Source of the DNA: Saprospira grandis str. Lewin
GTDB taxonomy: Bacteria > Bacteroidota > Bacteroidia > Chitinophagales > Saprospiraceae
Direction of reading: 5' to 3'
Length of the DNA stretch: 64,000 bases
NCBI RefSeq assembly: GCF_000250635.1
Contig: NC_016940.1
Coordinates: forward strand, 2,466,001 to 2,530,000
The stretch's first letter is position 1. The number at the start of each line of letters is the position of its first letter. The notes beneath the pieces were generated by a model that searched no databases, had not been told where the DNA came from, and saw nothing but the letters and a program-made list of their open reading frames with translations. Positions 17,086 to 25,840 of this stretch are shown in pieces. The translations under genes were made by a program, and so were the position numbers.

Positions 17086-17297
17086 GGGGCCTCCGCTGCG
17101 GCTTCGCCTTGCGGCGCTACGCTTTGGGGCTCGCTATTCGCTCGGCCCTTCGCCAGCAAGCTGGCTCGGTCTGGCCTTCGGCCACCCCGCCGCATCGCTA
17201 GGCCGTTTGGCCTTCGGCCATGGCGGCTTCGCCGCACTGCTGCACATCGGTTACTCCCTTTGGTCGTCGAAGACGCCCTAAAGGGCTTGTTGTGGCC
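17086..17297 (+). repeat. GC-rich three-hairpin repeat, copy 7, with family B tail
   Basis: TTTTTGGGGCC, a CGCTGCGGC-TTC-GCCTTGCGGCG stem, GCTACGCTTTGGGGCTCGC, GCTCGGCCC, hairpin CCAGC-AA-GCTGG, GGTCTGG, GGCC-TTC-GGCC and CGCATCGCTAGGCC. An extra block CTGCTGCACATCGGTTACTC leads into GGTCGTCGAA and AGGGCTTGTTGTGGCC. A GGCGGCAAAGCCGCC hairpin follows at 17301-17315. Confidence 0.85.
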
Positions 17298-17393
17298 TGC
17301 GGCGGCAAAGCCGCCTGCAAAGCGCAGAAGGGCCAGAATAGCCGAATTCTAGCAATTTCAAGACTAAAATTCTTCAATGCCATAGTTTTCCCC

Positions 17394-17401
17394 TATTTTT
17401 G
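17394..17401 (+). promoter_or_regulatory. Possible -7 box for the lepA cluster
   Basis: TATTTTTG fits TAnnTTTG, 83 bases before the lepA start. No clear TTTG is at the expected distance upstream. Confidence 0.3.
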
Positions 17402-17483
17402 TAGACCAACACCTTTTGATGATTTTCATTAAAAAAACGGCCCTATTTGCCCGTTTTTTCCATTTTGAGACTAAGTAGATTAC

Positions 17484-19274
17484 ATGAAAAATATTCGCAA
17501 TTTCTGCATTATTGCCCATATCGACCACGGAAAAAGTACCTTGGCCGACCGTATGCTCGAGATGACCAACGCCATCTCTGAACGTGAAATGCAAAGCCAA
17601 GCCTTAGATGATATGGACCTCGAAAGAGAAAGAGGGATTACCATTAAGGCCCACGCTATCCAAATTCAACATGAACATGAGGGAGAAACCTATATCTTCA
17701 ACCTCATCGATACCCCCGGCCACGTAGATTTCTCTTATGAGGTTTCTCGCTCTATTGCCGCCTGTGAGGGGGCCCTCCTTTTGGTAGATGCTACTCAAGG
17801 CGTACAGGCCCAAACTATTTCTAACCTCTATTTGGCCATTGAGCACGACCTAGAAATTATTCCGGTCCTCAACAAAATTGATATGCCCTCGGCTATGGTC
17901 GAAGAAGTATCAGAAGAGGTCATTGATTTGCTTGGCTGCGATCCCGATGATATTTTGACCGCCAGCGGTAAAACTGGAGAAGGGGTAGACAAAATCTTTG
18001 AGGCAATTATCAATCGGATTCCCGCCCCCGAAGGCGACCCCGAAGCTCCCCTACAAGCCATGATTTTCGATTCTGTCTTTGATAAGTACCGGGGCGTTAT
18101 TGCTTATTTCCGTATTTTCAATGGCAAGATTCGCAAAAATGATATGGTGCAGTTCTTTAGCAATAAAAAGAACTTGCAAGCCAATGAAATCGGCGTACTC
18201 AAAATGATCCAACAGCCCGAAAAAGAGCTATCTGCAGGGGCGGTAGGTTATGTAATTACAGGAACTAAGGACTCTAGTGATATCAAAGTGGGAGATACGC
18301 TCACTTTGCAAGAAAATCCCACCCCCACTCCCGTAAAGGGGTTTGAGGAAGTAAAACCTATGGTTTTTGCCGGTATTTTCCCTATTGATAATGACGATTT
18401 TGAGGACCTTCGCGATGCCCTCGAAAAACTACAGCTCAATGATGCTTCACTCATCTTTGCCCCCGAAACTTCAGCCGCATTGGGCTTTGGTTTCCGCTGT
18501 GGTTTCTTAGGGATGCTGCATTTGGAGATTATCCAAGAGCGCTTGGAGCGAGAGTTTGACCAAAATGTCATTACCACCGTACCCAACGTAGGTTATTTTG
18601 CCTACAACAAAAAAGGGGAGGAGATTATCGTGAATAACCCTTCCGAATTGCCTGACCCCACGGTTTTGGACCGAGTAGAAGAGCCTTATATCCAAGCTCA
18701 AATTATTACTTCTCCAGATTATATTGGACCAATTATGGGCCTTTGTATGGAAAAACGGGGGATGATTAAGAATCAGGTCTATCTTACCACCAACCGCGTA
18801 GAACTCACCTTTGAATTGCCCTTGGCAGAAATCGTTTTTGATTTCTACGATAAGCTAAAAACAATTTCTAGAGGATATGCCTCTTTTGATTATACGCCTA
18901 TTGATTATCGAGCTTCTGATTTGGTCAAACTCGATATCAAACTCAATAGCGAGGCCGTAGATGCCTTCTCTAGCTTAATTCACCGAGATAAGGCTGCTGC
19001 TTTTGGCCGCCGTCTTTGTAAGCGCCTCAAAGAGATTTTACCCAGACAGCAGTTCCAGATTGCCATTCAGGCAGCTATTGGGGCCAAGATTGTCGCTCGA
19101 GAAACCATTTCGGCCCTCCGTAAGGATGTAACCGCAAAATGTTATGGTGGAGATATTAGCCGTAAGCGTAAACTCCTCGAAAAGCAGAAAGCGGGTAAAA
19201 AGCGCATGAGAGAGGTGGGGAATGTTCAGGTTCCACAAAAGGCTTTCCTCGACGTTCTCAAATTAGGAGATTAA
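17484..19274 (+). CDS. lepA: Elongation factor 4 (LepA), ribosome back-translocase GTPase
   Basis: A 596-residue translational GTPase of typical LepA length. It begins [19 protein letters not shown], with G1 [10 protein letters not shown]2 ERERGIT, G3 DTPGHVDF and G4 NKID. The family-specific C-terminal domain ends with [20 protein letters not shown] and [18 protein letters not shown]. It acts on stalled or mistranslocated ribosomes at the cytosolic side of the membrane. The gene heads a compact cluster (Nudix, TPR, DUF4292, EnvC-like, hflX) with gaps of 10-30 bases or overlaps, so the six are probably co-transcribed. Confidence 0.98.
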   Translation: MKNIRNFCIIAHIDHGKSTLADRMLEMTNAISEREMQSQALDDMDLERERGITIKAHAIQIQHEHEGETYIFNLIDTPGHVDFSYEVSRSIAACEGALLLVDATQGVQAQTISNLYLAIEHDLEIIPVLNKIDMPSAMVEEVSEEVIDLLGCDPDDILTASGKTGEGVDKIFEAIINRIPAPEGDPEAPLQAMIFDSVFDKYRGVIAYFRIFNGKIRKNDMVQFFSNKKNLQANEIGVLKMIQQPEKELSAGAVGYVITGTKDSSDIKVGDTLTLQENPTPTPVKGFEEVKPMVFAGIFPIDNDDFEDLRDALEKLQLNDASLIFAPETSAALGFGFRCGFLGMLHLEIIQERLEREFDQNVITTVPNVGYFAYNKKGEEIIVNNPSELPDPTVLDRVEEPYIQAQIITSPDYIGPIMGLCMEKRGMIKNQVYLTTNRVELTFELPLAEIVFDFYDKLKTISRGYASFDYTPIDYRASDLVKLDIKLNSEAVDAFSSLIHRDKAAAFGRRLCKRLKEILPRQQFQIAIQAAIGAKIVARETISALRKDVTAKCYGGDISRKRKLLEKQKAGKKRMREVGNVQVPQKAFLDVLKLGD

Positions 19275-19284
19275 GCCTAAGTTT

Positions 19285-19683
19285 ATGAAAATCATCACAG
19301 TTGTGGCGGCCATCTGGCAAAGAGCAGATGGCCGCTTTTTTTTAGCCCAACGAGCTACAGGCCAATCATTTGCGGGCCAATGGGAGTTTCCAGGCGGAAA
19401 GCTAGAGGCCCAAGAAACGGAGCCCCAGGCTTTGGCCCGAGAAATGGAGGAGGAGTTTGGCGTTCAGGCCCAAATTGGTCCCTTCTTTATGGAGAGCCTG
19501 CACCCCTATAAGCCCCAAAAAACAATTCGTTTGCGGGCCTATTGGATCAAGTCTGTTCAAGGAGTACCCCAAGCTTTGGAGCATGCTCAACTGGCTTGGG
19601 TTTTGCCCCAAGAGCTATTAAATTATAGCCTCTCTCAGGCCGATATTCCCATTGCCAAGGCCTTGTTGGAGCAGTTGGATTAA
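19285..19683 (+). CDS. Nudix hydrolase, MutT-like (8-oxo-dGTP diphosphatase type)
   Basis: 132 residues. The Nudix box is complete: Gly-38, Glu-44 and Arg52-Glu53 to Gly-59 fit Gx5Ex7REUxEExGU (GGKLEAQETEPQALAREM onward). GQWEFPGGK and the short total length are typical of MutT/CTP-pyrophosphohydrolase enzymes that remove oxidised nucleotides. It follows lepA after 10 bases. Confidence 0.93.
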   Translation: MKIITVVAAIWQRADGRFFLAQRATGQSFAGQWEFPGGKLEAQETEPQALAREMEEEFGVQAQIGPFFMESLHPYKPQKTIRLRAYWIKSVQGVPQALEHAQLAWVLPQELLNYSLSQADIPIAKALLEQLD

Positions 19684-19713
19684 GGAGTCCTCCCTTTAAA
19701 AATCTTTATACTT

Positions 19714-21429
19714 ATGTCTATACTCAAATACATGTTGTTGTCTTCTGCACTTTTGGCTAGCCAATTGGGCCAAGCACAAAAGGCAGAGGAGCAACGGCCA
19801 GAAGAAGCCGAAATACTCTTGCAAAAACAATTTATTGAGGCCTCTAGAGAAAAGATTTTGGGCAATAGCAGCGAGGCATTAGCCCGCTATAAGGAAATTG
19901 TAGAAAAGGCGCCCAAATTGACTGCGCCCTACTACCAAATGGCCGAAATCTATGAGGAGCTTAAGCAGCCCGAAGAAGCGCTGAAGGCCTTGGCCCGTTG
20001 CCATGAGCTCGCCCCAAAAGAACCCATTTATTTGACGGCCTATGCCAAAGCGCTAAGTAAACAGGGCAAACATAAGGAGGCGGCCAAACTTTATGAGGAT
20101 CTGGTCAAAGAGAATAAAGAAGAACGCTACTTTCATGATTGGATTTTCTATTTGCTCCGAGATAAGGACCAAAAAATGGCCCTTAAGGTCTATGACCGCC
20201 TAGAAAAAGAGAAAGGCCCTAAAGCAGATTACTACCTCAAGCGGCATAAGATTTATGCTCAAATGGGGAAGGATAAAAAGGCGCTCAAAGAGTTGGAAGA
20301 GCTACAAAAGAAGCTGCCCCCCTCTGCGGAGCATTATTTGCTTTTGGCCCAATACCAAGAACGCTTGGGTTTAGAAAAAGAAGCCAAAGCCAGCTATAAA
20401 GAAGTATTGGCCCTAGATCCCAAACAAGCCGATGCGAACATTGCCATGGCCGAGGTTTTTCGGGCCGAGGGGGATTACCCCCGCTACTTAAAGGCCCTAG
20501 AACAGGTCTTTGCCGATGGGGGACAACCGCCTTTGGCCAAGATAAAAGTCTTAGAACCCTTGGTCAATGCCTATTTATCGGGCAATAGCCAAATTGATGG
20601 ACCAAGTTTGCAGCGTTTGGCCAAAAATATTCTTCAGCAGCATCCGGGCTATGCGCAGGCGAGCCTGCTCTATGGCGATTTGCTCAGCCAGGATAGAAAA
20701 TATGGCCTAGCCGCCCAAGCTTATGAGGAAGCCCTGGCCCAAAACAAAAACCAACTGCCCATTTGGGGGCAATTGATGGCGAGCTACAACCGCTTACAGA
20801 ATAGTCAAGCCTTATTGAAAACGGCCCAGGAATGTGTGAGTTTGTTTCCTGCCCAAGCCCTAGGCTATTACTATCAGGGATTGGCCCAAAACCAACTAGA
20901 GGATTATACCGCAGCAGGCAAAAGCCTAAAAAGAGCCATTGAGCGGGCCTTTGACCAGCAGCAGCTCAAGGCGCATGCGCAGGCGGCCTTGGGGCAAGCC
21001 TTGGCTGGGCAAAAGAAATATACAGAGGCCGAAAAGCAATTTGAGCAAGCTCGGGCTATTTTACCCAAGGCGCCTGCGCCTATGGCCAGCTATTGCCAAA
21101 GTTTATTGGCCCAAAATAAGTCTTTGGAGGAGGTAGAAAAAATGAGCAAAACCCTACTGAAAGAAGATGCCTATAATCCGCTTTATTTGGGCATTGCCGC
21201 CCGTTTGGCCTATTTGAAAAACGACTTTAGAGGGGCCAAAAAAGAATTTGGAAAAGCCTTTGACAATGGGGGCGAACGAAATCCGCTTTTGCAAGAACAA
21301 TATGGCGATCTGTTGTTTAAAATGGGAGATATGGAGGGTGCCCTTACGGCTTGGAAAAAAGCCAAAGAACTGGGGAGCGTCTCGACTATATTAGAGCGGA
21401 AAATTGAAAGCAAGAGCTTATATGAGTAA
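19714..21429 (+). CDS. Secreted tetratricopeptide-repeat protein
   Basis: 571 residues with a signal peptide (MLLSSALLASQLGQAQKA). The mature part is almost entirely TPR helices (for example YYQMAEIYEELKQPEEALKA, AKALSKQGKHKEAAKLYEDL, EKQFEQARAILPKAP), roughly 12-14 repeats. In Bacteroidota a TPR protein commonly precedes a DUF4292 lipoprotein and an EnvC-like protein, and the same order is seen here. It is probably a periplasmic scaffold for envelope assembly. Its last 8 bases overlap the start of the next gene (ATGAGTAA). Confidence 0.9.
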   Translation: MSILKYMLLSSALLASQLGQAQKAEEQRPEEAEILLQKQFIEASREKILGNSSEALARYKEIVEKAPKLTAPYYQMAEIYEELKQPEEALKALARCHELAPKEPIYLTAYAKALSKQGKHKEAAKLYEDLVKENKEERYFHDWIFYLLRDKDQKMALKVYDRLEKEKGPKADYYLKRHKIYAQMGKDKKALKELEELQKKLPPSAEHYLLLAQYQERLGLEKEAKASYKEVLALDPKQADANIAMAEVFRAEGDYPRYLKALEQVFADGGQPPLAKIKVLEPLVNAYLSGNSQIDGPSLQRLAKNILQQHPGYAQASLLYGDLLSQDRKYGLAAQAYEEALAQNKNQLPIWGQLMASYNRLQNSQALLKTAQECVSLFPAQALGYYYQGLAQNQLEDYTAAGKSLKRAIERAFDQQQLKAHAQAALGQALAGQKKYTEAEKQFEQARAILPKAPAPMASYCQSLLAQNKSLEEVEKMSKTLLKEDAYNPLYLGIAARLAYLKNDFRGAKKEFGKAFDNGGERNPLLQEQYGDLLFKMGDMEGALTAWKKAKELGSVSTILERKIESKSLYE

Positions 21430-22366
21430 ATCTGTGCGAAGAAAAACGGCCCTAGCCGCCCTAGGCGGCAGCGGCCTAGCGATGCGGAGCGGGTGCCCCG
21501 CAGGGGCAGACCGAGGCGGCCAAGCCGCCGAAGGGCCGAGCGAGCAGCGAGCCCCGCAGCGTAGCGCCGCAGCTTGCTGCGGAGGCCCAAAAAAACAGTA
21601 CTTAGAATTCCTACTTTTCTTCTTTTTAGTGCTCAGCTTGGGCGCTTGTAAATCTGGCGAGCGCTTGGCCAAAAAGACTGAAGAGCGGACGAAAAAAGAG
21701 CTGCTCAATCGCTTAAAAGCCCAATATCTGGATTTTGAGTGGTTGGAGGCCAAGGGTAAGGGCAAACTGAAGACTGAAGAAGAAAACCTTTCTTTTAGTC
21801 TGAAAATGAGGATGCGAAGGGATAGCCTGATTTGGATGACCTTTAAAAAAGTGAGTGTAGAGGGCCTGCGTTTGCAGATTTCTAAAGACCGTTTGGAGAC
21901 CTTAAATCGACAGGCCAATGAATATCGGGCAGAGCCTTATGGCAAACTGGAAGAGCAATTGGGGGTGAGTTTGAGCCTGCGAGAACTGCAAGATTTGCTC
22001 TTGGGGAACCCGATTTTGCTGGAGCGTTTAGATTTCAAATTAAAGCAGGATAGTCAGTATTATCATTTGACGAGCCCCCTGCCAAAGGATGGGCAACTGC
22101 AGCTCTGGTTGGATGCTGATTATCGGATTCGGAAAAGCCGTATTCAGCGGACGGAAGCGGAATATATGACCGTTACTTTTGAGGATTATCAGGAGGTAAA
22201 TGGGAAATATTTGGCTTTTACAAAGATCTTGGAGGCCCAAAATGCAGCGGGAAAATCCGTATATTTGAAGATTGATTTGAAGAAAATAGAATTAAACGAG
22301 CCGCAGCGCATGCGTTTTAAGGTGCCCGATCATTATGAGCAATGGATTAATGGCTATAAGCAGTAG
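21422..22366 (+). CDS. DUF4292 lipoprotein with a repeat element inserted in frame
   Basis: A putative outer-membrane lipoprotein with a LolB-like beta-sheet fold (DUF4292). The normal part begins YLEFLLFFFLVLSLGACKSG, where LGAC is the lipobox. The only credible start, MSKSVRRKT at 21422, lies about 60 residues earlier. In between, the GC-rich repeat (21456-21588) is read through without a stop and adds a Gly/Ala/Arg-rich stretch ahead of the signal peptide. Either the protein is made with this long N-region, or a non-standard start just before the lipobox is used. The start overlaps the TPR gene stop, and the end overlaps the next gene by about 30 bases. Confidence 0.8.
   Translation: MSKSVRRKTALAALGGSGLAMRSGCPAGADRGGQAAEGPSEQRAPQRSAAACCGGPKKQYLEFLLFFFLVLSLGACKSGERLAKKTEERTKKELLNRLKAQYLDFEWLEAKGKGKLKTEEENLSFSLKMRMRRDSLIWMTFKKVSVEGLRLQISKDRLETLNRQANEYRAEPYGKLEEQLGVSLSLRELQDLLLGNPILLERLDFKLKQDSQYYHLTSPLPKDGQLQLWLDADYRIRKSRIQRTEAEYMTVTFEDYQEVNGKYLAFTKILEAQNAAGKSVYLKIDLKKIELNEPQRMRFKVPDHYEQWINGYKQ
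21456..21588 (-). repeat. GC-rich three-hairpin repeat, copy 8, inside a coding region
   Basis: Minus-strand reading: T-tract GGGCC, hairpin CGCAGC-AA-GCTGCG, GCTACGCTGCGGGGCTCGC, TGCTCGCTCGGCCC, hairpin GGCGGC-TTG-GCCGCC, GGTCTG, CCCC-TGCGGGG and CCGCATCGCTAGGCC. The plus strand is open in the frame of the DUF4292 gene. Confidence 0.85.
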
Positions 22367-23546
22367 CATTTGTTTATTGATATGTTTGTGGACCCTGCCC
22401 TTGCTCGGGCAGAGTCGGGCCGAGCTATTGGCCAAACGCAAGCGCCTGAGCCAACAAATTGCGCAAACGGCCTCTTTATTGGACCAAACCGCCAGCAACA
22501 AAAGCCAAACCGTAGAAGAATTGGCCTCTTTGCAAAAGCAGTTGGAGCAGCGGCAAGAGCTCTTGGAGGTTTTGGAAAAAGAACAGGCCCAATTGGCCGC
22601 CGAAACCAAGGAAAGAGAGGGTAAACTGGCCGAACTACAAGGCCAATTATCCGCTTTTAAGGCCAGCTATAAAAAGGTGTTAGTGGAGCTCTACAAAACC
22701 AAAAAGACCAGCTCCTATTGGGGAAATTGGTTGAGCTTTAGTGGCTGGAGCCGCTCTTACCGCCAAAGCATTTACCTTAAAGAATTGGAGGAGAAACGGC
22801 GGCGACAAGCCCTGCTCTTGCAAAAAACCGCCGATAAAGAAGCCGAGGAATTGGCCCAACTAGAAAAAAAGCGCATCGAGCAAGAACAACTGCTCATCGC
22901 CACCAAAGAACAGCAGCTACAACTAGAAGAAGAACTGAGCGATAAGGACCAATTACTCAAATCGCTTAAGCGCAAAGAAGGCAGCTTGCGGCAGGCCCTA
23001 AAAGCCAAAGAACGGCAGAAAAAACAGCTCAACCGAAACATTGAAGCCGCTATTCAGGCCCAAATGCTCGCCGCCAAAAAGAAAGCCCGAGTCTATGAAG
23101 ACGGAGGTAGTAGCAATAGCTACAAAACAAGTAGTAATCAACAATTTAAATCTAAAAAAGGGAAACTTCCCGCCCCCGTAAACGGTAGCATCATTGCCGC
23201 CTTTGGCCGAAGAAGACACCCTCTTTTTGAAGAAGTATATTTAGAAAACAATGGAGTAGATTATCGAACAGCGGCCAAGGCGAGTGTCCGTAGCATTGCC
23301 GACGGACGAGTGGTCAGCCTTTTTGAGATACCCGGCAGCGGAAAAGCAATATTGGTCCAACATGCCAATTATTATAGCTCTTACGCCCATATCCAAAACG
23401 CCAAAGTAAAAGCTGGACAAAAAGTAAGTGCGGGCCAGCAATTGGCCGAAGTGAGCAAAGACCCGCAATCAGGAACCTATATCCTGCATTTTGAATTATG
23501 GGAGGGCAAGAAAAAACTGAACCCACAACAGTGGTTACGCCCTTAG
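22335..23546 (+). CDS. EnvC-like murein hydrolase activator (coiled coil plus LytM/M23 domain)
   Basis: 403 residues. A signal peptide (ICLLICLWTLPLLGQ) is followed by a long coiled coil (residues about 25-235, Gln/Glu/Lys/Leu-rich heptads). The C-terminal M23/LytM domain reads GVDYRTAAKASVRSIADGRV, YSSYAHIQNAKVKAGQKV and LHFELW. The first zinc ligand of active M23 enzymes (His before GxD) is Asn here (LENNGVDY), while the YAH and HFE histidines remain. That fits an EnvC-type factor that activates an amidase during cell division rather than cutting peptidoglycan itself. The start could also be ATG 22350. It overlaps the DUF4292 gene. Confidence 0.88.
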   Translation: MSNGLMAISSSICLLICLWTLPLLGQSRAELLAKRKRLSQQIAQTASLLDQTASNKSQTVEELASLQKQLEQRQELLEVLEKEQAQLAAETKEREGKLAELQGQLSAFKASYKKVLVELYKTKKTSSYWGNWLSFSGWSRSYRQSIYLKELEEKRRRQALLLQKTADKEAEELAQLEKKRIEQEQLLIATKEQQLQLEEELSDKDQLLKSLKRKEGSLRQALKAKERQKKQLNRNIEAAIQAQMLAAKKKARVYEDGGSSNSYKTSSNQQFKSKKGKLPAPVNGSIIAAFGRRRHPLFEEVYLENNGVDYRTAAKASVRSIADGRVVSLFEIPGSGKAILVQHANYYSSYAHIQNAKVKAGQKVSAGQQLAEVSKDPQSGTYILHFELWEGKKKLNPQQWLRP

Positions 23547-23574
23547 ATTTTGAACGAACTCGAAGTTATATAGT

Positions 23575-24786
23575 ATGTCAGAGAAGTGGAACTTAGGAGA
23601 AAAGAATTTTCAGCCCAAATTGGGCATCGAAAAGGCCGTTTTGGTGGCCGTTATTTTACCCGATCAGCCCGAAGAATTGGTGCATGAGCATTTGGATGAA
23701 CTAGAGTTTTTGGCCGAAACCGCCGGGGCAAAAACGGTCAAACGCTTTACCCAACGCCTAGATCATCCCGATCGCAGAACCTTTGTGCGCAAAGGGAAAA
23801 TGGAGGAGATCCGAGATTATGTAGAAGATAAAGAGATCAATCTGGTCATCTTTGATGACGATTTGACGGGTAAGCAAACGAGCTTTTTGGAAGAGGAAAT
23901 TAAGTGTAAAATTGTCGATCGCTCTAGCCTGATCCTCGATATTTTTGCCTCTAATGCCCAAACCGCCCAAGCCAAAGCGCAGGTAGAATTGGCCCAAATG
24001 CAATACCTTTTGCCCCGTTTGAGAGGGCTCTGGACCCACCTCGAACGCCAAAGAGGGGGGATCGGTATGCGTGGACCTGGAGAAAAGGAAATTGAAACGG
24101 ATAGACGGATTGTCCGCGACCGCATTTCTTTGCTCAAAAAGAAGCTGGCCAAAATTGACCTGCAAGCCAGCACCCAAAGAAAAAGCCGTCAGGGCATGAT
24201 CCGGGCCGCTTTGGTGGGCTATACCAATGTCGGAAAATCTACCCTGATGAATCGCCTCGGAAAATCAGAGGTTTTGGTTGAAAATAAACTCTTTGCCACC
24301 CTCGATACTACGGTCCGTAAGGTGGTGGTGGGCAATATGCCTTTCCTGCTCTCCGATACGGTCGGTTTTATCCGAAAACTGCCCCACCATTTGGTCGAAA
24401 GTTTTAAGTCTACCCTCGATGAGGTCCGAGAAAGTGACCTGCTGATCCATGTGGTCGATATCTCGCATCCCCAATATCGCGACCATATTCAGGTGGTGGA
24501 GCAAACCCTCAAGGAGCTGGGCGCGGGCAGCATTCCCTGCCTCTATGTCTTCAATAAAATGGACCGCTACCGCTCGGAGGTTTTTGACGATTTCTTGACC
24601 GCTGAAGAAAGAGAGCAGCTCGAAAGCGAACTGAGAAAACAATGGCAGGAGAAAACCCAAAATAAGGCGACCTTCATGGCCGTTACCGAAGAGGAGGGCA
24701 TCGAGGAGTTTAGAGAAAGCCTGGCCCAACATATCGGCGAGCTCTATATAGAGCGCTACCCGCACAAAAAGAACTTTTGGTATTAA
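23575..24786 (+). CDS. hflX: GTPase HflX
   Basis: A 403-residue ribosome-associated GTPase. The N-terminal HflX domain contains LAQMQYLLPRLRGLW, then GGIGMRGPGEKEIETDRR, the family signature before the G domain. The G domain has GYTNVGKSTL (G1), LSDTVGFIRKLP (G3) and NKMD (G4). HflX splits stalled ribosomes under heat or antibiotic stress. It is the last gene of the lepA cluster, 28 bases after the EnvC-like gene, and is followed by a terminator at 24810. Confidence 0.97.
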   Translation: MSEKWNLGEKNFQPKLGIEKAVLVAVILPDQPEELVHEHLDELEFLAETAGAKTVKRFTQRLDHPDRRTFVRKGKMEEIRDYVEDKEINLVIFDDDLTGKQTSFLEEEIKCKIVDRSSLILDIFASNAQTAQAKAQVELAQMQYLLPRLRGLWTHLERQRGGIGMRGPGEKEIETDRRIVRDRISLLKKKLAKIDLQASTQRKSRQGMIRAALVGYTNVGKSTLMNRLGKSEVLVENKLFATLDTTVRKVVVGNMPFLLSDTVGFIRKLPHHLVESFKSTLDEVRESDLLIHVVDISHPQYRDHIQVVEQTLKELGAGSIPCLYVFNKMDRYRSEVFDDFLTAEEREQLESELRKQWQEKTQNKATFMAVTEEEGIEEFRESLAQHIGELYIERYPHKKNFWY

Positions 24787-24809
24787 CCGCCTTTTTTAAG
24801 GGATCATAT

Positions 24810-24848
24810 AAATAGCAAGTGGATGTTAGATCTGCTTGCTATTTTTTT
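24810..24848 (+). terminator. Rho-independent terminator after hflX
   Basis: The stem AAATAGCAAG / CTTGCTATTT is followed by a T-run. The T-run runs directly into the GGGGCC start of repeat copy 9. Confidence 0.85.
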
Positions 24849-24979
24849 GGGGCCCGCGGCCGGCTAGCCTTCGGCTAGCTCGGCCGCCGCTATGCTGCGC
24901 CGCTCGCAGCTCTGCTCGGCCCTGCGTCGCTTCGCTCCTTGGTCTGGCCCTGCGGGCCACGGCTGCGCAGCGCTGGGCC
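24849..24979 (+). repeat. GC-rich three-hairpin repeat, copy 9
   Basis: GGGGCCCGCGGCC, hairpin GGCTAGCC-TTC-GGCTAGC, GCCGCCGCTATGCTGCGCCG, CTCGCAGCTCTGCTCGGCCC, a short second hairpin, GGTCTGG, GGCCC-TGC-GGGCC and GCTGCGCAGCGCTGGGCCG. It begins exactly at the terminator's T-tract. The flanking 24980-25060 resembles 51248-51335. Confidence 0.9.
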
Positions 24980-25036
24980 GCTCAGCGGTCTTTCTTCTTT
25001 TGGCGGTCTTCTTCGGCGGCTTGGCCGTTTTGGGGA

Positions 25037-25319
25037 GACTGTTTAAAATTTTGTGTTTCTCCTTTTTGCTGCCTAGGGACAAGCCCCTAGGCTAGCTTTT
25101 TCAGACAGCCCTCTAAAGAGGGCCTTTGGATGAGGTCCTTTTTTGAAATAACTACTTAGCAAGGCCTTATATATCAGCAGTTGAGGCCCTCGCAGAGGGC
25201 TGACTCCATTGGATTAGCCTAGGGGCTTGTCCCTAGGCGATGAATGGCTGAATCCTGCTTTTGAGCACTAAGCTAAAGGCCAAAATTTTATTCTAATACA
25301 CACAAAATCCTGAACAGTC
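25037..25319 (+). mobile_element. MITE-like element, copy A
   Basis: About 283 bases bounded by terminal inverted repeats: left GACTGTTTAAAATTTTGTGT, right ACACAAAATCCTGAACAGTC. Inside, a perfect 24-base inverted pair lies at 25071-25094 and 25215-25238 (GCCTAGGGACAAGCCCCTAG and its complement), enclosing CCCTCTAAAGAGGGCC and GGCCCTCGCAGAGGGC hairpins. There is no coding capacity for a transposase, so if mobile it depends on an enzyme in trans. The reverse-complement copy is at 51930-52199. Confidence 0.75.
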
Positions 25320-25360
25320 CCTTAGCGCAGTTTACAAATGCCGTTTCACAAATTGCGAAT

Positions 25361-25684
25361 AGGGCAAAAAGGTATTGATGAGGTATTTGATCTCTATCAA
25401 ATAGGGCGTAAAGGTTTTGATGGGGTATTTGATCTCTGTCAAATAGGGCAAAAAGGTTTTGATGGGGTGTTTGATCTCTGTCAAATAGGGCAAAAAGGTT
25501 TTGATGAGGTGTTTGATCTCTGTCAAATAGGGCAAAAAGGTTTTGATGAGGTGTTTGATCTCTGTCCAATAGGACAAAAAGGTTTTGATGGGGTATTTGA
25601 TCTCTGTCCAATAGGGCAAAAAGGTTTTGATGGGGTATTTGATCTCTGTCCAATAGGGCGTAAAGGTTTTGGTGAGCTGTTTTG
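25361..25684. repeat. 42-base tandem repeat, seven full copies and a partial one
   Basis: The unit begins AGGGCAAAAAGGTTTTGATG and ends TTTGATCTCTGTCAAAT. Full copies start at 25361, 25403, 25445, 25487, 25529, 25571 and 25613, with a partial copy at 25655. Copies differ at one to four bases (CAAAT/CCAAT, GGGG/GAGG, CAAAAA/CGTAAA). Because 42 is divisible by three, frames stay open on both strands; I see no start signal, so I do not call a gene. It lies 41 bases from the right end of MITE copy A. Confidence 0.9.
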
Positions 25685-25840
25685 CCTTTAGTCATGGCGG
25701 CTTAAAAGTCCCTGCTTCATTGAAGAAAGGTGAAGGTATTCGATTTTCAGGACCTGCGGCTTTTAAGCTGCAGGCCAAGGGGTGGCCAAAATCTAGCTTA
25801 GTGGTTCCGAAATTGGCTGCGGGTTTCAACCTGCAGTTAT
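25685..25840. other. Non-coding stretch with short hairpins
   Basis: It contains CTGCGGCTTTTAAGCTGCAG (25754-25773) and CTGCGGGTTTCAACCTGCAG (25817-25836), members of two short palindrome families also seen near 13415-13550 and 59546. No gene is seen. Confidence 0.5.

Noticed and set aside
17084..17281. Frame in the repeat before lepA
   Set aside because: Entirely within repeat copy 7; the same protein-like string appears from other repeat copies.
24836..25090. Frames in both strands between hflX and MITE copy A
   Set aside because: They consist of repeat copy 9 and the MITE left end; no conserved protein features.
25361..25684. CRISPR array
   Set aside because: The units are contiguous tandem copies with no unique spacers, and there are no cas genes in the window.
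25338..25691. A 117-codon plus-strand frame made of 14-residue repeats, and a 135-codon minus-strand one
   Set aside because: Both are open only because the 42-base tandem unit is a multiple of three. There is no promoter-like or start-site evidence, and no signal peptide or flanking coding sequence.
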